The notes beneath the pieces are model-generated. The model was given only the letters and a program-made list of their open reading frames with translations, was not told where the DNA came from and searched no databases. A stretch of DNA of 64,000 nt, taken from the NCBI RefSeq assembly GCF_026341815.1, contig NZ_JAPENX010000001.1, positions 1,240,001 through 1,304,000 of the forward strand, written 5' to 3'. Both the position numbers and the translations under genes were made by a program. This document shows positions 35,888-45,177 of this stretch, piece by piece. Position 1 is the first letter of the stretch. Each line of letters opens with the position of its first letter. This stretch comes from Streptomyces sp. NBC_00572. GTDB taxonomy: Bacteria > Actinomycetota > Actinomycetes > Streptomycetales > Streptomycetaceae.

Positions 35888-35915
35888 AGTTGTGCACAAC
35901 TAAATAGTGCGCTAT
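35888..35915. promoter_or_regulatory. OhrR operator and second dyad
   Basis: Perfect 14-base palindrome AGTTGTGCACAACT (35888-35901), followed at once by ATAGTGCGCTAT (35904-35915; 10 of 12 symmetric). They lie in the ohrR/ohr divergent promoter. The first resembles known OhrR boxes. Confidence 0.8.
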
Positions 35916-35966
35916 CAATAGAGAGCCACCGCAGCACACCGCCTCCCGAGGACAGGAACGGAAACC

Positions 35967-36383
<417 letters not shown>

Positions 36384-36401
36384 TTTTCTGTCGGTTCGCG
36401 T

Positions 36402-36435
36402 ACGCCCCCGGTGGTCATCGACCCACCGGGGGCGT
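36402..36435 (+). terminator. Rho-independent terminator after ohr
   Basis: Perfect 13-base arms ACGCCCCCGGTGG (36402-36414) and CCACCGGGGGCGT (36423-36435), 8-base loop, followed by a T-containing tract (TTCGCTTGTGGGTTTTT). Confidence 0.88.
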
Positions 36436-36616
36436 TCGCTTGTGGGTTTTTCCGTTCGGGCACGGGGGATTCGCCTGCCGTACGACGGGCAGTCATGGAA
36501 CGGCCGCCGGGCGGTGGTTCACGGGCGCTCTCCTTGGGGCGCCCGTCGGCCGTCCACCCGGCCGCCGCACGCGCACCCCCACCCGTGCCCGTATCGACCC
36601 GGAGGAGAACTCCCCC

Positions 36617-38671
36617 ATGGCCGACCTCGACCGTCGCCGGTTCCTTCAACTCGCCGGCGGCACCGCCGCGTTCACCATGCTGTCGGAGAGCATCGCGCGC
36701 GCCGCCGCCATTCCGGCGCAAGGCTCAAGCGGCACGATCCAGGACATCGAGCACATCGTCGTCCTGATGCAGGAGAATCGTTCCTTCGACCACTATTTCG
36801 GGTCGATGAAGGGTGTACGAGGCTTCGGCGACCCCCGCCCCGTCACCCTGCCCAGCGGAAAGTCGGTCTGGAACCAGGCGAGCGGCGGCAAGGTCACGCT
36901 GCCCTTCCGGCCGGAGAGCGCGAAGCTCGGCATGGAGTTCCTCCAAGGCCTCAACCACGACTGGGCGGGCGGCCAGAGCGCCTTCAACAAGGGCAAGTAC
37001 GACAACTGGATCCCGGCCAAGACCCCGGCCACGATGGCGTACCTCACCCGTGAGGACATCCCCTTCCACTACGCGCTCGCCGACGCGTTCACGGTGTGCG
37101 ACGCCTACCACTGTTCGTTCATCGGCTCGACCGACCCGAACCGCTACTACCTGTGGACCGGCCACACCGGCAACGACGGCACGGGCGGCGGCCCGGTCCT
37201 CAACAACGCCGAGGCGGGCTACGGCTGGAAGACGTACCCCGAGCGGCTCGAAGCGGCGGGGGTCTCCTGGAAGGTCTACCAGGACGTCGGCGACGGGCTG
37301 AACGCCGCCGGTTCCTGGGGCTGGATCAACGACGCCTACCGCGGCAACTACGGCGACAACTCCCTCCTCTACTTCAACACGTACCGCAACGCCCAGCCGG
37401 GCAACCCGCTGTACGACAAGGCCCGCACGGGCACGGACGCCAAGGCCGGCGAGGGCTTCTTCGACCGGCTGCGCGCCGACGTCCAGGGCGGGCGGCTGCC
37501 GCAGATCTCCTGGATAGCCGCCCCGGAGGCCTTCTCCGAGCACGCCAACTGGCCGGCGAACTACGGCGCCTGGTACATCTCGCAGGTCCTGGACGCGCTG
37601 ACCTCGAACCCGGACGTGTGGGCCCGTACGGCCCTGTTCATCACCTACGACGAGAACGACGGCTTCTTCGACCACGTCGTCCCGCCGTACGTCCCCGGCT
37701 CCGCCGCGCAGGGTCTGTCCACCGTCGCGACCGGACTCGACCACTTCCCGGGGAAGACCGGCTACGTGGCCGGCCCGTACGGCCTCGGCCCGCGCGTCCC
37801 CATGATCGTCGTCTCGCCCTGGTCCACCGGCGGCTACACCTGCTCCGAGACCTTCGACCACACCTCGGTCATCCGCTTCATGGAGCAGCGTTTCGGCGTG
37901 CAGGAGCCCCAGATCTCGCCCTGGCGGCGGGCCGTCTGCGGCGACCTGACCTCCGCCTTCGACTTCACGCGGACGGACACCTCGGCGGCCGCCCTGCCGC
38001 CGACCGGCGGCTACTTCCCGCCGGACAGGAACCGTCACCCCGACTTCCCCGCCACCGCCCCGGCCACCGGCACGATGCCCCGCCAGGAGCGCGGCGCCAA
38101 GCCCACCCGCCCGCTGAAGTACGTCCCGTTCGTGGACGGCGCCGCCGACACCGCGGCGGGCAAGTTCCGCCTCACGTTCGGCGGCGGGCCTTCGGCGGGC
38201 GCGCAGTTCTACGTGACCTCGGCGAACCGCACGGACGCCCCGTGGACGTACACGACGGAGTCCGGCAAGTCGATCGCGGACACCTGGAACACCCAGTACT
38301 CCAAGGGCGTCACCGACCTCACGGTCCACGGCCCCAACGGCTTCGTCCGCCGCTTCCGCTCCCCCGGCAAGACGGCCGTCCCCGAGGTCGCGGCCCGCCA
38401 CAACGCCACCACGGGCCGGCTGGACCTCACCTTCACCAACGCGGGCACGACCGCGACGGTGACCCTGACCAACGCCTACGGCGGCACCCCGACGACGCTC
38501 TCGGTCCCGAAGGGCGCCACGGTCACCCACACCGTCGACGTCGCCGCCGCCCACCACTGGTACGACGTCACCGTCACGTCCTCCGCGAGCACGGACTACG
38601 TCCGCCGTCTCGCGGGCCACGTGGAAACGGGCACGGCGAGCGTCACGGACCCGGCCATCCTGACGTACTGA
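36617..38671 (+). CDS. Phosphocholine-specific phospholipase C, Tat-exported
   Basis: 684 residues. A twin-arginine signal (DRRRFLQLAGGTAAF) exports the folded enzyme. The phosphoesterase family core is clear: VVLMQENRSFDHYFGSMKGVRGFGD near the N-terminus, SFIGSTDPNR with the likely catalytic Thr, and FITYDENDGFFDHVVPP with metal-binding acids. The last 200 residues include two DUF756-type C-terminal domains. It hydrolyses phosphatidylcholine or sphingomyelin-like lipids outside the cell, as in Pseudomonas PlcH/PlcN relatives, and may help in phosphate gain. ATG 36617 follows GGAGGAGAAC. Confidence 0.92.
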   Translation: MADLDRRRFLQLAGGTAAFTMLSESIARAAAIPAQGSSGTIQDIEHIVVLMQENRSFDHYFGSMKGVRGFGDPRPVTLPSGKSVWNQASGGKVTLPFRPESAKLGMEFLQGLNHDWAGGQSAFNKGKYDNWIPAKTPATMAYLTREDIPFHYALADAFTVCDAYHCSFIGSTDPNRYYLWTGHTGNDGTGGGPVLNNAEAGYGWKTYPERLEAAGVSWKVYQDVGDGLNAAGSWGWINDAYRGNYGDNSLLYFNTYRNAQPGNPLYDKARTGTDAKAGEGFFDRLRADVQGGRLPQISWIAAPEAFSEHANWPANYGAWYISQVLDALTSNPDVWARTALFITYDENDGFFDHVVPPYVPGSAAQGLSTVATGLDHFPGKTGYVAGPYGLGPRVPMIVVSPWSTGGYTCSETFDHTSVIRFMEQRFGVQEPQISPWRRAVCGDLTSAFDFTRTDTSAAALPPTGGYFPPDRNRHPDFPATAPATGTMPRQERGAKPTRPLKYVPFVDGAADTAAGKFRLTFGGGPSAGAQFYVTSANRTDAPWTYTTESGKSIADTWNTQYSKGVTDLTVHGPNGFVRRFRSPGKTAVPEVAARHNATTGRLDLTFTNAGTTATVTLTNAYGGTPTTLSVPKGATVTHTVDVAAAHHWYDVTVTSSASTDYVRRLAGHVETGTASVTDPAILTY

Positions 38672-38679
38672 CCCTTCGC

Positions 38680-38764
38680 CGCCCCGCCCACCCGTCGAAC
38701 GGGAGGGCGGGGCGGGCACGGGCATGGGTGGGACGGAGGCGGGGGCGGCCCCGCCCGTGCCCGC
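38680..38764. terminator. Two adjacent GC hairpins after phospholipase gene
   Basis: First: CGCCCCGCCC (38680-38689) with GGGCGGGGCG (38705-38714), which also has an inner CCCGT/ACGGG pair. Second: GCGGGCACGGGC (38712-38723) with GCCCGTGCCCGC (38753-38764). The two share three bases, so they could form alternative structures. Confidence 0.65.
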
Positions 38765-38900
38765 CTCCGCCGAGCACGCCGCCCCGGTGACCGTGATACT
38801 CGAAGGTGGGCACCTTGGCCCGGCATCCCGAGGAGGCACCAGCAGACCGACGGCCCCAAGGGACGCCCGACGAGGGATCGCACACTGCGAGGTGACTGTC

Positions 38901-39353
38901 ATGAGCCAGCACACACCCACCGGAGGACAGGGGACCGCCGGCGCCGCGCCAGGGAAGGCGCACCGGTCCGGAGGCGGCGGCATCGCCGGCGGAGGCACCG
39001 TCTTCGCCGCGGTACTGATGTCGATTTCGGGCGTCCTGGCCATCCTCCAGGGCATCGCCGCCATCGCCGAGGACGACGTGTACGCCCGCGTCGGCAGTTA
39101 CGTCTTCGAGTTCGACCTGACGAGCTGGGGCTGGATCCATCTCGTCCTCGGGATCGTCGTCACGCTGACCGGCGTGGGCCTCTTCATGCACGCCAACTGG
39201 GCGAGGGCGGTGGGCATCGGCGTGGCCGGACTCAGCATGATCGCCAACTTCCTCTGGCTGCCCTACCAGCCGTGGTGGGCGCTCACCCTCCTGGCGATCA
39301 ACGTGTTCATCATCTGGGCGCTGTGCACCAGCTGGTCGCACACCACCGACTGA
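38901..39353 (+). CDS. DUF7144-type four-helix membrane protein
   Basis: 150 residues. A Gly-rich cytoplasmic N-terminus is followed by four hydrophobic helices (TVFAAVLMSISGVLAILQG, WIHLVLGIVVTLTGVGLFM, VGIGVAGLSMIANFLWLP, WALTLLAINVFIIWAL), the arrangement of the DUF7144 family of actinobacteria. ATG 38901 is preferred because GAGGTGA lies upstream and an upstream in-frame region looks non-coding. Function unknown; it begins a run of small membrane and stress genes. Confidence 0.8.
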   Translation: MSQHTPTGGQGTAGAAPGKAHRSGGGGIAGGGTVFAAVLMSISGVLAILQGIAAIAEDDVYARVGSYVFEFDLTSWGWIHLVLGIVVTLTGVGLFMHANWARAVGIGVAGLSMIANFLWLPYQPWWALTLLAINVFIIWALCTSWSHTTD

Positions 39354-39465
39354 CCCGGCGATCGACCCGGCGGTCGACCTGACCCTCAGATCGACCCGCC
39401 GATCGACCCGGACCTCACGCAGGCGTTCCGACGGCCGCTGCAAGGGCCAGACAGGAGGGCTCTCG

Positions 39466-40896
39466 ATGCCCCGGAAGGCGACCACGGCGATGCGCGCGGC
39501 ACGCCACGCCACCCCACAGGAACGCGCGGCGCTCGGCAAGAAGGCCCGGCGCCGCTCGCCGCGGTCGGGCCACGCCGTGTACCGTCCGTCCGGCGACCGG
39601 CCGGACCCGCTGACTATCCTGGAGGCGCAGTCGTCGACACGGGTCCCCGAGCTCGTCCCGATCCGCTACGGCCGCATGACGGAATCCCCGTTCCGCTTCT
39701 ACCGCGGCGCTGCCGCGATCATGGCGTCCGACCTGGCCGGCACCCCCCGCTCGGGACTCACGGCCCAGCTGTGCGGGGACGCCCACATGCTGAACTTCCG
39801 CCTGCTCGCCTCACCGGAGCGACAGTTGATGTTCGACATCAACGACTTCGACGAGACGCTCCCGGGCCCGTGGGAGTGGGACGTCAAACGGCTGTCGGCG
39901 AGTTTCGTCATCGCCGCCCGGGCGAACGGTTTCGACGACGCGGAGCGCGCCCGCATCGTCAGGCGAACGGTCCGTGCCTACCGCGAGGCGATGATCCGCT
40001 TCGCGGGCATGCGGACCATCGACGTCTGGTACGCGAAGATCGACTCGGACCGCCTTGAGTCCCTGGTCACGGACGGGCTCCACAAGCGCGGGCGGAAGAG
40101 GCTGAGCCGCGCCTTGGCCAAGGCCCGCACCCGCGACAGCCTGCAGGCGTTCGACAGGCTCACCGAGACGGTCGACGGGCGGCCCGTGATCGCGGCGGAT
40201 CCCCCGCTGCTCGTTCGGGCGGCCGACCTGATGCCCGACGTCGAGCGCAACGGCCTCGAAAAGCAGTTCCGCCGCCTGATCGAGCGGTACGGCGCCACCC
40301 TGCCGTCCGACCGGCGCACCCTCCTGGAGGACTACCGTCTGACGGACGTCGCCCGCAAGGTGGTCGGCGTCGGCAGCGTCGGAACCCGCTGCTGGATCTT
40401 CCTGCTCCTCGGCCGGGACGACCAGGACCCGCTCTTCCTCCAGGCCAAGGAGGCGGACACCTCGGTGCTCGCCCCGTACGTCGGCGCCAGCGCGTACCGC
40501 AATCAGGGCGAGCGCGTCGTCTCCGGCCAACGGCTGATGCAGGCGACCAGCGACATCCTCCTCGGCTGGGAACGCGTGGACGGGATCGACGGCAGGCGGC
40601 GCGACTTCTACGTGCGCCAGTTGCGCGACTGGAAGGGCATCGCCATGCCGGAGCAGATGCGCCCCCAGGACATGGAGGCCTTCGGCGACCTGTGCGGGCT
40701 CACACTGGCACGCGCGCACGCCCGGTCCGGCGACCGGATCGCGATCGCCGCGTACCTGGGCGGCGGCGACTCCTTCGACCGCGCGCTCGCGACCTTCGCG
40801 GAGCTCTACGCCGACCAGAACGAGCGCGACCACCAGGCCCTGGTCGACGCCGTGTCCGCGGGCCGGCTGCCCGCGGAGGAGCTGCCGTCGGCCTGA
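39466..40896 (+). CDS. DUF2252 family protein
   Basis: 476 residues matching the DUF2252 family, widespread in actinobacteria and distantly kinase-like. Recognisable segments are RYGRMTESPFRFYRGAAAIMA, LCGDAHMLNFRL, DINDFDETLPGPWEWDVKRL and, later, YLGGGDSFDRALATFAELYADQNERDH. The DAHMLNF and NDFDE motifs resemble metal-ATP motifs of aminoglycoside-phosphotransferase folds, but no activity is known to me. AGGAGGG lies six bases before ATG 39466. Direct repeats of GATCGACCCG type fill the space upstream (39358-39412). Confidence 0.85.
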   Translation: MPRKATTAMRAARHATPQERAALGKKARRRSPRSGHAVYRPSGDRPDPLTILEAQSSTRVPELVPIRYGRMTESPFRFYRGAAAIMASDLAGTPRSGLTAQLCGDAHMLNFRLLASPERQLMFDINDFDETLPGPWEWDVKRLSASFVIAARANGFDDAERARIVRRTVRAYREAMIRFAGMRTIDVWYAKIDSDRLESLVTDGLHKRGRKRLSRALAKARTRDSLQAFDRLTETVDGRPVIAADPPLLVRAADLMPDVERNGLEKQFRRLIERYGATLPSDRRTLLEDYRLTDVARKVVGVGSVGTRCWIFLLLGRDDQDPLFLQAKEADTSVLAPYVGASAYRNQGERVVSGQRLMQATSDILLGWERVDGIDGRRRDFYVRQLRDWKGIAMPEQMRPQDMEAFGDLCGLTLARAHARSGDRIAIAAYLGGGDSFDRALATFAELYADQNERDHQALVDAVSAGRLPAEELPSA

Positions 40897-40914
40897 CGGG
40901 AGCCGCCGGCCGGG

Positions 40915-41472
40915 TCAGGGCGTGAAGGGTGGACCGCCCTGCTCATCGCCCTCGGTCTCCAGGCTCCGCAGGCGCCTGCCCTCCTGGACGGCCCCCAGCA
41001 GGAACCGGGCCGCCACGCCGATCAGCAGGAAGTTGGCCGTCATCTGCCCCGTCGTCAGCAGCCGGGCGAGTTCGGTGCGCGGGCTGATGTCGCCGAAGCC
41101 GACCGTGCTGAACACGGTCATCGTGAAGTAGAGGGCATCGGTCCGGGACAGCGTCTCGGTGAAACTCTCGGGTGCGCTGCGCCCCAGCAGGTAGTAGGTC
41201 GCGGCGAAGAGCAGCACGAAGAACGGCAGCGCCGTCGCCACCGCCGCGATGGCCCGGAGTCCCGGGCGTGCGGAGCGCATGACCGTGCGCACCTGCCAGG
41301 CGATGAGCAGGGCCACCAGCAGGACGCCGCCGACGAGCACCGCCACGGTGCCCGCGCTGAAGGACGAGTCCAACGGCAACAGGTAGTAGGCGGCCAGAAC
41401 GGCCGTCAGCGACAGGATCGCACGCACCGCGGTGAGCAGGGCCGACCGGCGGACCCCCGGATTCCCGTCCAC
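40915..41472 (-). CDS. Two-helix potassium channel family protein
   Basis: 185 residues. Two hydrophobic helices form an N-terminal hairpin, then a pore unit has helix, pore loop with the K+ selectivity filter TVGFGD (123-128), and inner helix (LLTTGQMTANFLLIGVAARFLLG). It should form a tetrameric K+-conducting pore; no RCK or cyclic-nucleotide domain follows. GTG 41472 is chosen because GAGAGGGGAAAC precedes it and the longer frame upstream is composition-like non-coding. It is divergent from the SHOCT gene and near a ClC gene, suggesting ion homeostasis. Confidence 0.87.
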   Translation of the reverse strand: MDGNPGVRRSALLTAVRAILSLTAVLAAYYLLPLDSSFSAGTVAVLVGGVLLVALLIAWQVRTVMRSARPGLRAIAAVATALPFFVLLFAATYYLLGRSAPESFTETLSRTDALYFTMTVFSTVGFGDISPRTELARLLTTGQMTANFLLIGVAARFLLGAVQEGRRLRSLETEGDEQGGPPFTP

Positions 41473-41750
41473 GTTTCCCCTCTCGCTCGCACGCAGGGGC
41501 GTGACCGTGCCACGTCCCTGCCGGCGGGCGGTCACGGTCCCAGTCGGCCCCGGCACCGTGCGGCAGGCGCACCGGGAGGACACCGGTCCGGCGCAACCCG
41601 TAGTCCGCCGAGCGGGTGACCTGCCCGGTCCGGTTCCCGCCCGGAGTGCGGTGAGCGCTGCCGCGGCGCACGCTGGAGGCAATTCGTCTCGCCGGACCGC
41701 GGCTTTCCGAACGGCGGCCGCGGCCCGTCACGACCGGCAGGAGATCGGCG

Positions 41751-42167
41751 ATGAAGGACTCGATGGTGAACCTGGCGGTGGACTACCCGCTGCTGAACAT
41801 GTTCTGGACCATGCTGATGATCTTCCTGTGGATCCTCTGGTTCATGCTGCTGTTCCGCATCATCGGCGACATCTTCCGCGACGACGAGCTCGGCGGCTGG
41901 GGCAAGGCGGGGTGGACCGCCTTCGTCATCCTGCTGCCGTTCCTGGGCGTGTTCGTCTACCTGATCGCCCGCGGACGCTCCATGGGCGAGCGCGAGCTGA
42001 ACCGAGTCCGCCAGAACGAGGAGCAGTTCCGCACCTACGTGCGCGACACCGCCGGGAGCGGCGGCAGCCAGGCGGACGAACTGGCCCGGCTCGCCGAGCT
42101 CAAGAACAGCGGTGCGATCACGGAGGCGGAGTTCGCGCAGGCCAAGGCCAAGGTCCTCGCGAGCTGA
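41751..42167 (+). CDS. SHOCT/PLDc_N domain membrane protein
   Basis: 138 residues. Two transmembrane helices (FWTMLMIFLWILWFMLLF and AGWTAFVILLPFLGVFVYLIA) form a PLDc_N-like module; a charged linker leads to a C-terminal SHOCT motif (DELARLAELKNSGAITEAEFAQAKAKVL). Such proteins are common in actinobacteria, possibly in envelope stress, with no proven role. ATG 41751 has GGAG eight bases upstream; a second ATG at 41763 also has AAGGA nearby. Confidence 0.85.
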   Translation: MKDSMVNLAVDYPLLNMFWTMLMIFLWILWFMLLFRIIGDIFRDDELGGWGKAGWTAFVILLPFLGVFVYLIARGRSMGERELNRVRQNEEQFRTYVRDTAGSGGSQADELARLAELKNSGAITEAEFAQAKAKVLAS

Positions 42168-42218
42168 CCGGGTCCGGCCGGAGCACCGAAGCACGACACA
42201 GGCGCGGGGTGCGCGCCC

Positions 42219-42575
42219 GTGATCCTCGACCTGCTCCTCACCGGCCTGGCGATCACGCTCTACCCCTTGCCGGTCATGGCGTTCGTGCTGGTCGTGTCCG
42301 CGCCCCGCGGGGTGTACAAGGGGCTGGCCTTCATCGTCGCCTGGCTCGCCTGCCTGGTGGCCGTGATCGCCATGGTCCTGGTCTTCACGGGCGGGAATCC
42401 GCCCGCGCCCCGCTCCGCGCCCTCGCTCGCGGCGCTCGTGGCCACGCTGGTCATCGGCGTGAGCCTGATCCTCTACAGCGAGCACAGGCGTCGCCGAAGC
42501 CGCGGTGACATGGCCCTCTCCCCCCTCTCCCTCCCGCTCCACCTCCTCTCCCTCGTCCTCGTCGGCCGAGGGTGA
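42219..42575 (+). pseudogene. GAP-family (Sap, sulfolipid-addressing) membrane protein, truncated
   Basis: 118 residues. The N-terminal half matches GAP family proteins (MILDLLLTGLAITLYPLPVMAFVLVVSAPRGV in pieces, then GLAFIVAWLACLVAVIAMVLVFTGGNPP) with three helices. Family members are normally about 220 residues with six helices; here the homologous part ends after LILYSEHRRRR and a short unrelated Leu/Ser tail follows. No continuation is visible in any frame before the next gene. It is probably a deletion remnant, though a half-length product could still be made from GTG 42219. Confidence 0.65.
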
Positions 42576-42694
42576 GGAGCGGTCCACCGGTTCCGGGCGC
42601 CAGGGGCAGTTCACCTCCGCCATGGGATGTCGGATCCACCATCCGGGATCAGAATGGGCGATACGTGACATTCATCCCGAATCGGAGACACCCC

Positions 42695-43123
42695 ATGAAG
42701 GATCTCAAGTTCGAGCAGAAGCGCTCGATGTCGCGCCTCGAAGCGGCCGACCAGCTCACGGCGCTCGCGGCGGCACTGAGGGAAGGCGGGGAGGTCGACC
42801 TGGAATTCGGCCTCGGGACGCTGACCCTGAACATTCCCGAGGACCTCCGCACCGAGTTCGAGGTCGAGGTCGGCAGCGGGGAGATCGAGCTGGAGATCGA
42901 GTTCAAGTGGCCGACCGCACGGAGCCGGAAGGCCCGGGAGGCGGAACCGGAGAGGAAGTCCGCACCGGCCGAGAAGGCTCCGGCCGCGGAACCGGCGAAG
43001 GCCGCGCCGAGGAGGAAGAGCGCGCCCACGAGGGCCGGTCGTACCGGCGCCGGTACGAAGAAGAGCAGCGCCGGTACGAAGAAGAGCACGAGCGCCAGGC
43101 CGCCCGCCGCGAAGAAGGCCTGA
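42695..43123 (+). CDS. Amphi-Trp domain protein with Lys/Ala-rich tail
   Basis: 142 residues. Residues 1-75 form an amphi-Trp domain (KFEQKRSMSRLEAADQLTALAAAL, ending EIELEIEFKW). The rest is a basic, Ala/Lys/Ser-rich tail with KKSSAGTKKSTSA-type repeats like histone H1 or Hup2 tails, so DNA or polyanion binding is plausible. ATG 42695 has CGGAGAC upstream. The stop lies 23 bases before the ClC gene and both may be cotranscribed. Function unknown. Confidence 0.82.
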   Translation: MKDLKFEQKRSMSRLEAADQLTALAAALREGGEVDLEFGLGTLTLNIPEDLRTEFEVEVGSGEIELEIEFKWPTARSRKAREAEPERKSAPAEKAPAAEPAKAAPRRKSAPTRAGRTGAGTKKSSAGTKKSTSARPPAAKKA

Positions 43124-43146
43124 GCGAAGCCGAGGGAGGGCCGTCC

Positions 43147-44478
43147 ATGGCGGAGACCGACGCCCGACCCGTGGAGTCCGACAGCGGGGAGCAGCCCCTG
43201 GAGGCGGACCGGCTGCGCGATCTGCTCCTCGCTCCCGGCTATCTCAAGATCCTCGCCTTCTCCGCCGTCGTCGGCGTCCCGGTCTCGCTCGTCGCGTTCT
43301 GGTTCCTCGCCGGACTGCACAAGCTCGAACACCTCGTGTGGGCGGACCTGCCGCACGGGCTGGGCTGGGACGCCCCGCCGTGGTGGTGGCCGCTCCCCCT
43401 GCTCCTGGTCGCGGGAGTGGTCGTCGGACTGGTCGCCGCCCGACTGCCCGGTGGCGGCGGGCAGGTCCCCGCGTCCGGCCTCCACGCCGGCGGGGCCGCG
43501 CCGGTCACGCTGCCGGGTGTCCTGATCGCCGCCACCGCGAGCCTGCCGCTGGGCGCCGTGCTGGGGCCGGAGGCACCGCTGATCGCCCTGGGCGGCGGCC
43601 TGGCCCTGCTCTTCCGCGACCTCACACGGGGTCCGGCGACCCCGCGGACCACGGCGCTGCTGGGCGCGGCCGGAGCCGCGGCCGCCATCGCGGCGATCTT
43701 CGGCAACCCGCTGATCGCCGCGGTGCTCCTGATGGAGGTGGCCGGGGCCGGCGGGCCACAGCTGTTCGCGGTCATGCTTCCCGCCCTGCTGTCCAGCGGC
43801 GTCGGGGCCCTCGTCTTCACCGGCTTCGGGAACTGGACGGGTCTGGAGACGGGCAGCCTCAGCCTCCACCTGCCCATGCCCTTCCCCCGTTTGGACGCGG
43901 GGGACGTGCTCTGGACGATTCCGCTCGCCGTCGCCGTCGCCGTCCTCCTGCACCCGGTCCTGGCGGTCGCCCGGCGGATCGCCGCCCTCGTCTCCAAGGG
44001 AGTGATCGGCCGCACCACGCTGTGCGCCGTCGCGGCGGCGGCCTGCGCGGCCCTCTACGCCCTGATCACCGGCCGCACCCCGACGGACGTCGCCCTGTCG
44101 GGCCAGGCCACCCTGGGCGAGCTGGCCGCCGACCCACACGCCTGGGGGGTGGGGGCGCTGGTCGCCGTCCTGCTCTTCAAGGGGACCGCGTACGCCCTCT
44201 GCCTGGGCAGCCTGCGCGGCGGCCTGGTCTTCCCCGCCCTCTTCCTGGGAGCCGCCGCCGGGGTCCTCCTGGCCCCGCTGCCCGGCCTGGGCCTGGTCCC
44301 GGCCCTGGCGGGCGGGATGGCGGCCGCCACGGCAGCCACCCTGCGACTGCCGGTCAGCAGCGTGGTCCTGGTCGCCCTCCTGCTGGGCGGCACGGCGATG
44401 ATGCCCGTCGTGATCCTCGCGGCGGTGATCGCCTTCGTCATCACGGAACTGCTGCCGAGGGATGCTGCATCCGCATGA
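43147..44478 (+). CDS. ClC-family chloride channel/antiporter
   Basis: 443 residues with about ten predicted helices. The ClC signature GxEAP appears as GAVLGPEAPLIALGGG, followed by GAAGAAAAIAAIFGNPLIAAV and, in the second half, GSLRGGLVFPALFLGAAAGVLL. The usual gating glutamate (GKEGP) is kept as Glu in GPEAP. Compared with typical ClCs the first selectivity motif (GSGIP) is replaced by GGGGQVPASG, so anion selectivity is uncertain. ATG 43147 follows a GGGAGG site. It is the last gene of the ion-related run. Confidence 0.85.
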   Translation: MAETDARPVESDSGEQPLEADRLRDLLLAPGYLKILAFSAVVGVPVSLVAFWFLAGLHKLEHLVWADLPHGLGWDAPPWWWPLPLLLVAGVVVGLVAARLPGGGGQVPASGLHAGGAAPVTLPGVLIAATASLPLGAVLGPEAPLIALGGGLALLFRDLTRGPATPRTTALLGAAGAAAAIAAIFGNPLIAAVLLMEVAGAGGPQLFAVMLPALLSSGVGALVFTGFGNWTGLETGSLSLHLPMPFPRLDAGDVLWTIPLAVAVAVLLHPVLAVARRIAALVSKGVIGRTTLCAVAAAACAALYALITGRTPTDVALSGQATLGELAADPHAWGVGALVAVLLFKGTAYALCLGSLRGGLVFPALFLGAAAGVLLAPLPGLGLVPALAGGMAAATAATLRLPVSSVVLVALLLGGTAMMPVVILAAVIAFVITELLPRDAASA

Positions 44479-44937
44479 CGTGAGCCTTCGGACCGGAACC
44501 GCTACGTGCCGGGCACCCGGTACTGGACTCGTTCGACTTGACGCATGCCAACTCGACCTAGCACATGGGATGTCCGAGGCTCACGGGGACGCTCGTCCAC
44601 AGCTACGGAACCACGGTCGGAAACGTTGCTCGGTCGCCTTGCGGGGCCGTGACGCGCACACCCAGGTCACCGACCTGCGCAATCGGCTCAAGGCCATCCG
44701 CGACGACGCCGTCAAGGAATTCGGCATGGTGTGCGGCGTGTCACATACAGGGCCCCTGGGATCCCCGTGGGATCATCGTCGTGGTTTCACCCCCCGTCCC
44801 CTCTGAAACCCCAGGTCAAGCAGGTTCAGGCCCGGTGAGGCAGACCAAGGGCACCCGCCTCGCTGCGGGGAGGCGAGCGCCACACGCGGAACCACCCCTT
44901 CAGGGGCGTTTCCGCAGGTCAGAACGTTTTTCTTCGG
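44479..44937. other. Gene-poor stretch beside tRNA gene
   Basis: 459 bases with lower G+C than the neighbours and no convincing gene. One 114-codon frame (44462-44806) overlaps the ClC end and has no ribosome site; a fragment in it (LRNRLKAIRDDAV) is helical but not recognised. Structures seen: GATCCC-CGT-GGGATC (44760-44774), GGTTTCA/TGAAACC (44783-44789 and 44804-44810), and a hairpin 44887-44914 that may end the tRNA transcript. It may be the remnant of an element once inserted next to the tRNA gene. Confidence 0.5.
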
Positions 44938-45011
44938 TGGGGCGGGTGGGACTCGAACCCACGGCCGACGGATTATGAGTCCGCTGCTCTAACCGGCTGA
45001 GCTACCGCCCC
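44938..45011 (-). tRNA. tRNA with anticodon CAU (Met, or Ile2)
   Basis: 74-base cloverleaf. Acceptor strands GGGGCGG and CCGCCCC pair over 7 bases, the T-loop is GGTTCGAGTCC, and the anticodon loop CTCATAA sits on stem GCGGA/TCCGT. No CCA is encoded. CAU could be elongator Met or lysidine-modified Ile2; sequence alone does not decide for me, though Met is more likely by general appearance. Confidence 0.85.
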
Positions 45012-45148
45012 GTACGGTGAGGCGCGTACATGTGTGCGCGCCGTCTGCCGCAGCATAGCCGCTCATACGATCTCCTGCTCCGGAAGATCGGCTCTGCTCG
45101 ACCATGAAGACCGCGCCGCGCGCCGCATGGTTCCCCGAGACGCGAAAA

Positions 45149-45166
45149 AGGACCCCGAAGGGTCCT
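45149..45166 (-). terminator. Rho-independent terminator of tRNA-Asn pair
   Basis: Arms AGGACCC (45149-45155) and GGGTCCT (45160-45166) with a 4-base loop. Reading the minus strand, TTTTT follows the stem. It lies 12 bases past the end of the downstream tRNA-Asn. Confidence 0.9.
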
Positions 45167-45177
45167 CTTTCGTTCCG

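Noticed and set aside
39354..39465. Operator made of GATCGACCCG repeats
   Set aside because: The repeats are short, irregular and lie between same-strand genes with no consistent period; no regulator could be assigned.
44462..44806. 114-codon frame in the gene-poor stretch
   Set aside because: No ribosome site, no recognised domain, overlaps the ClC gene end; kept only as part of a described region.
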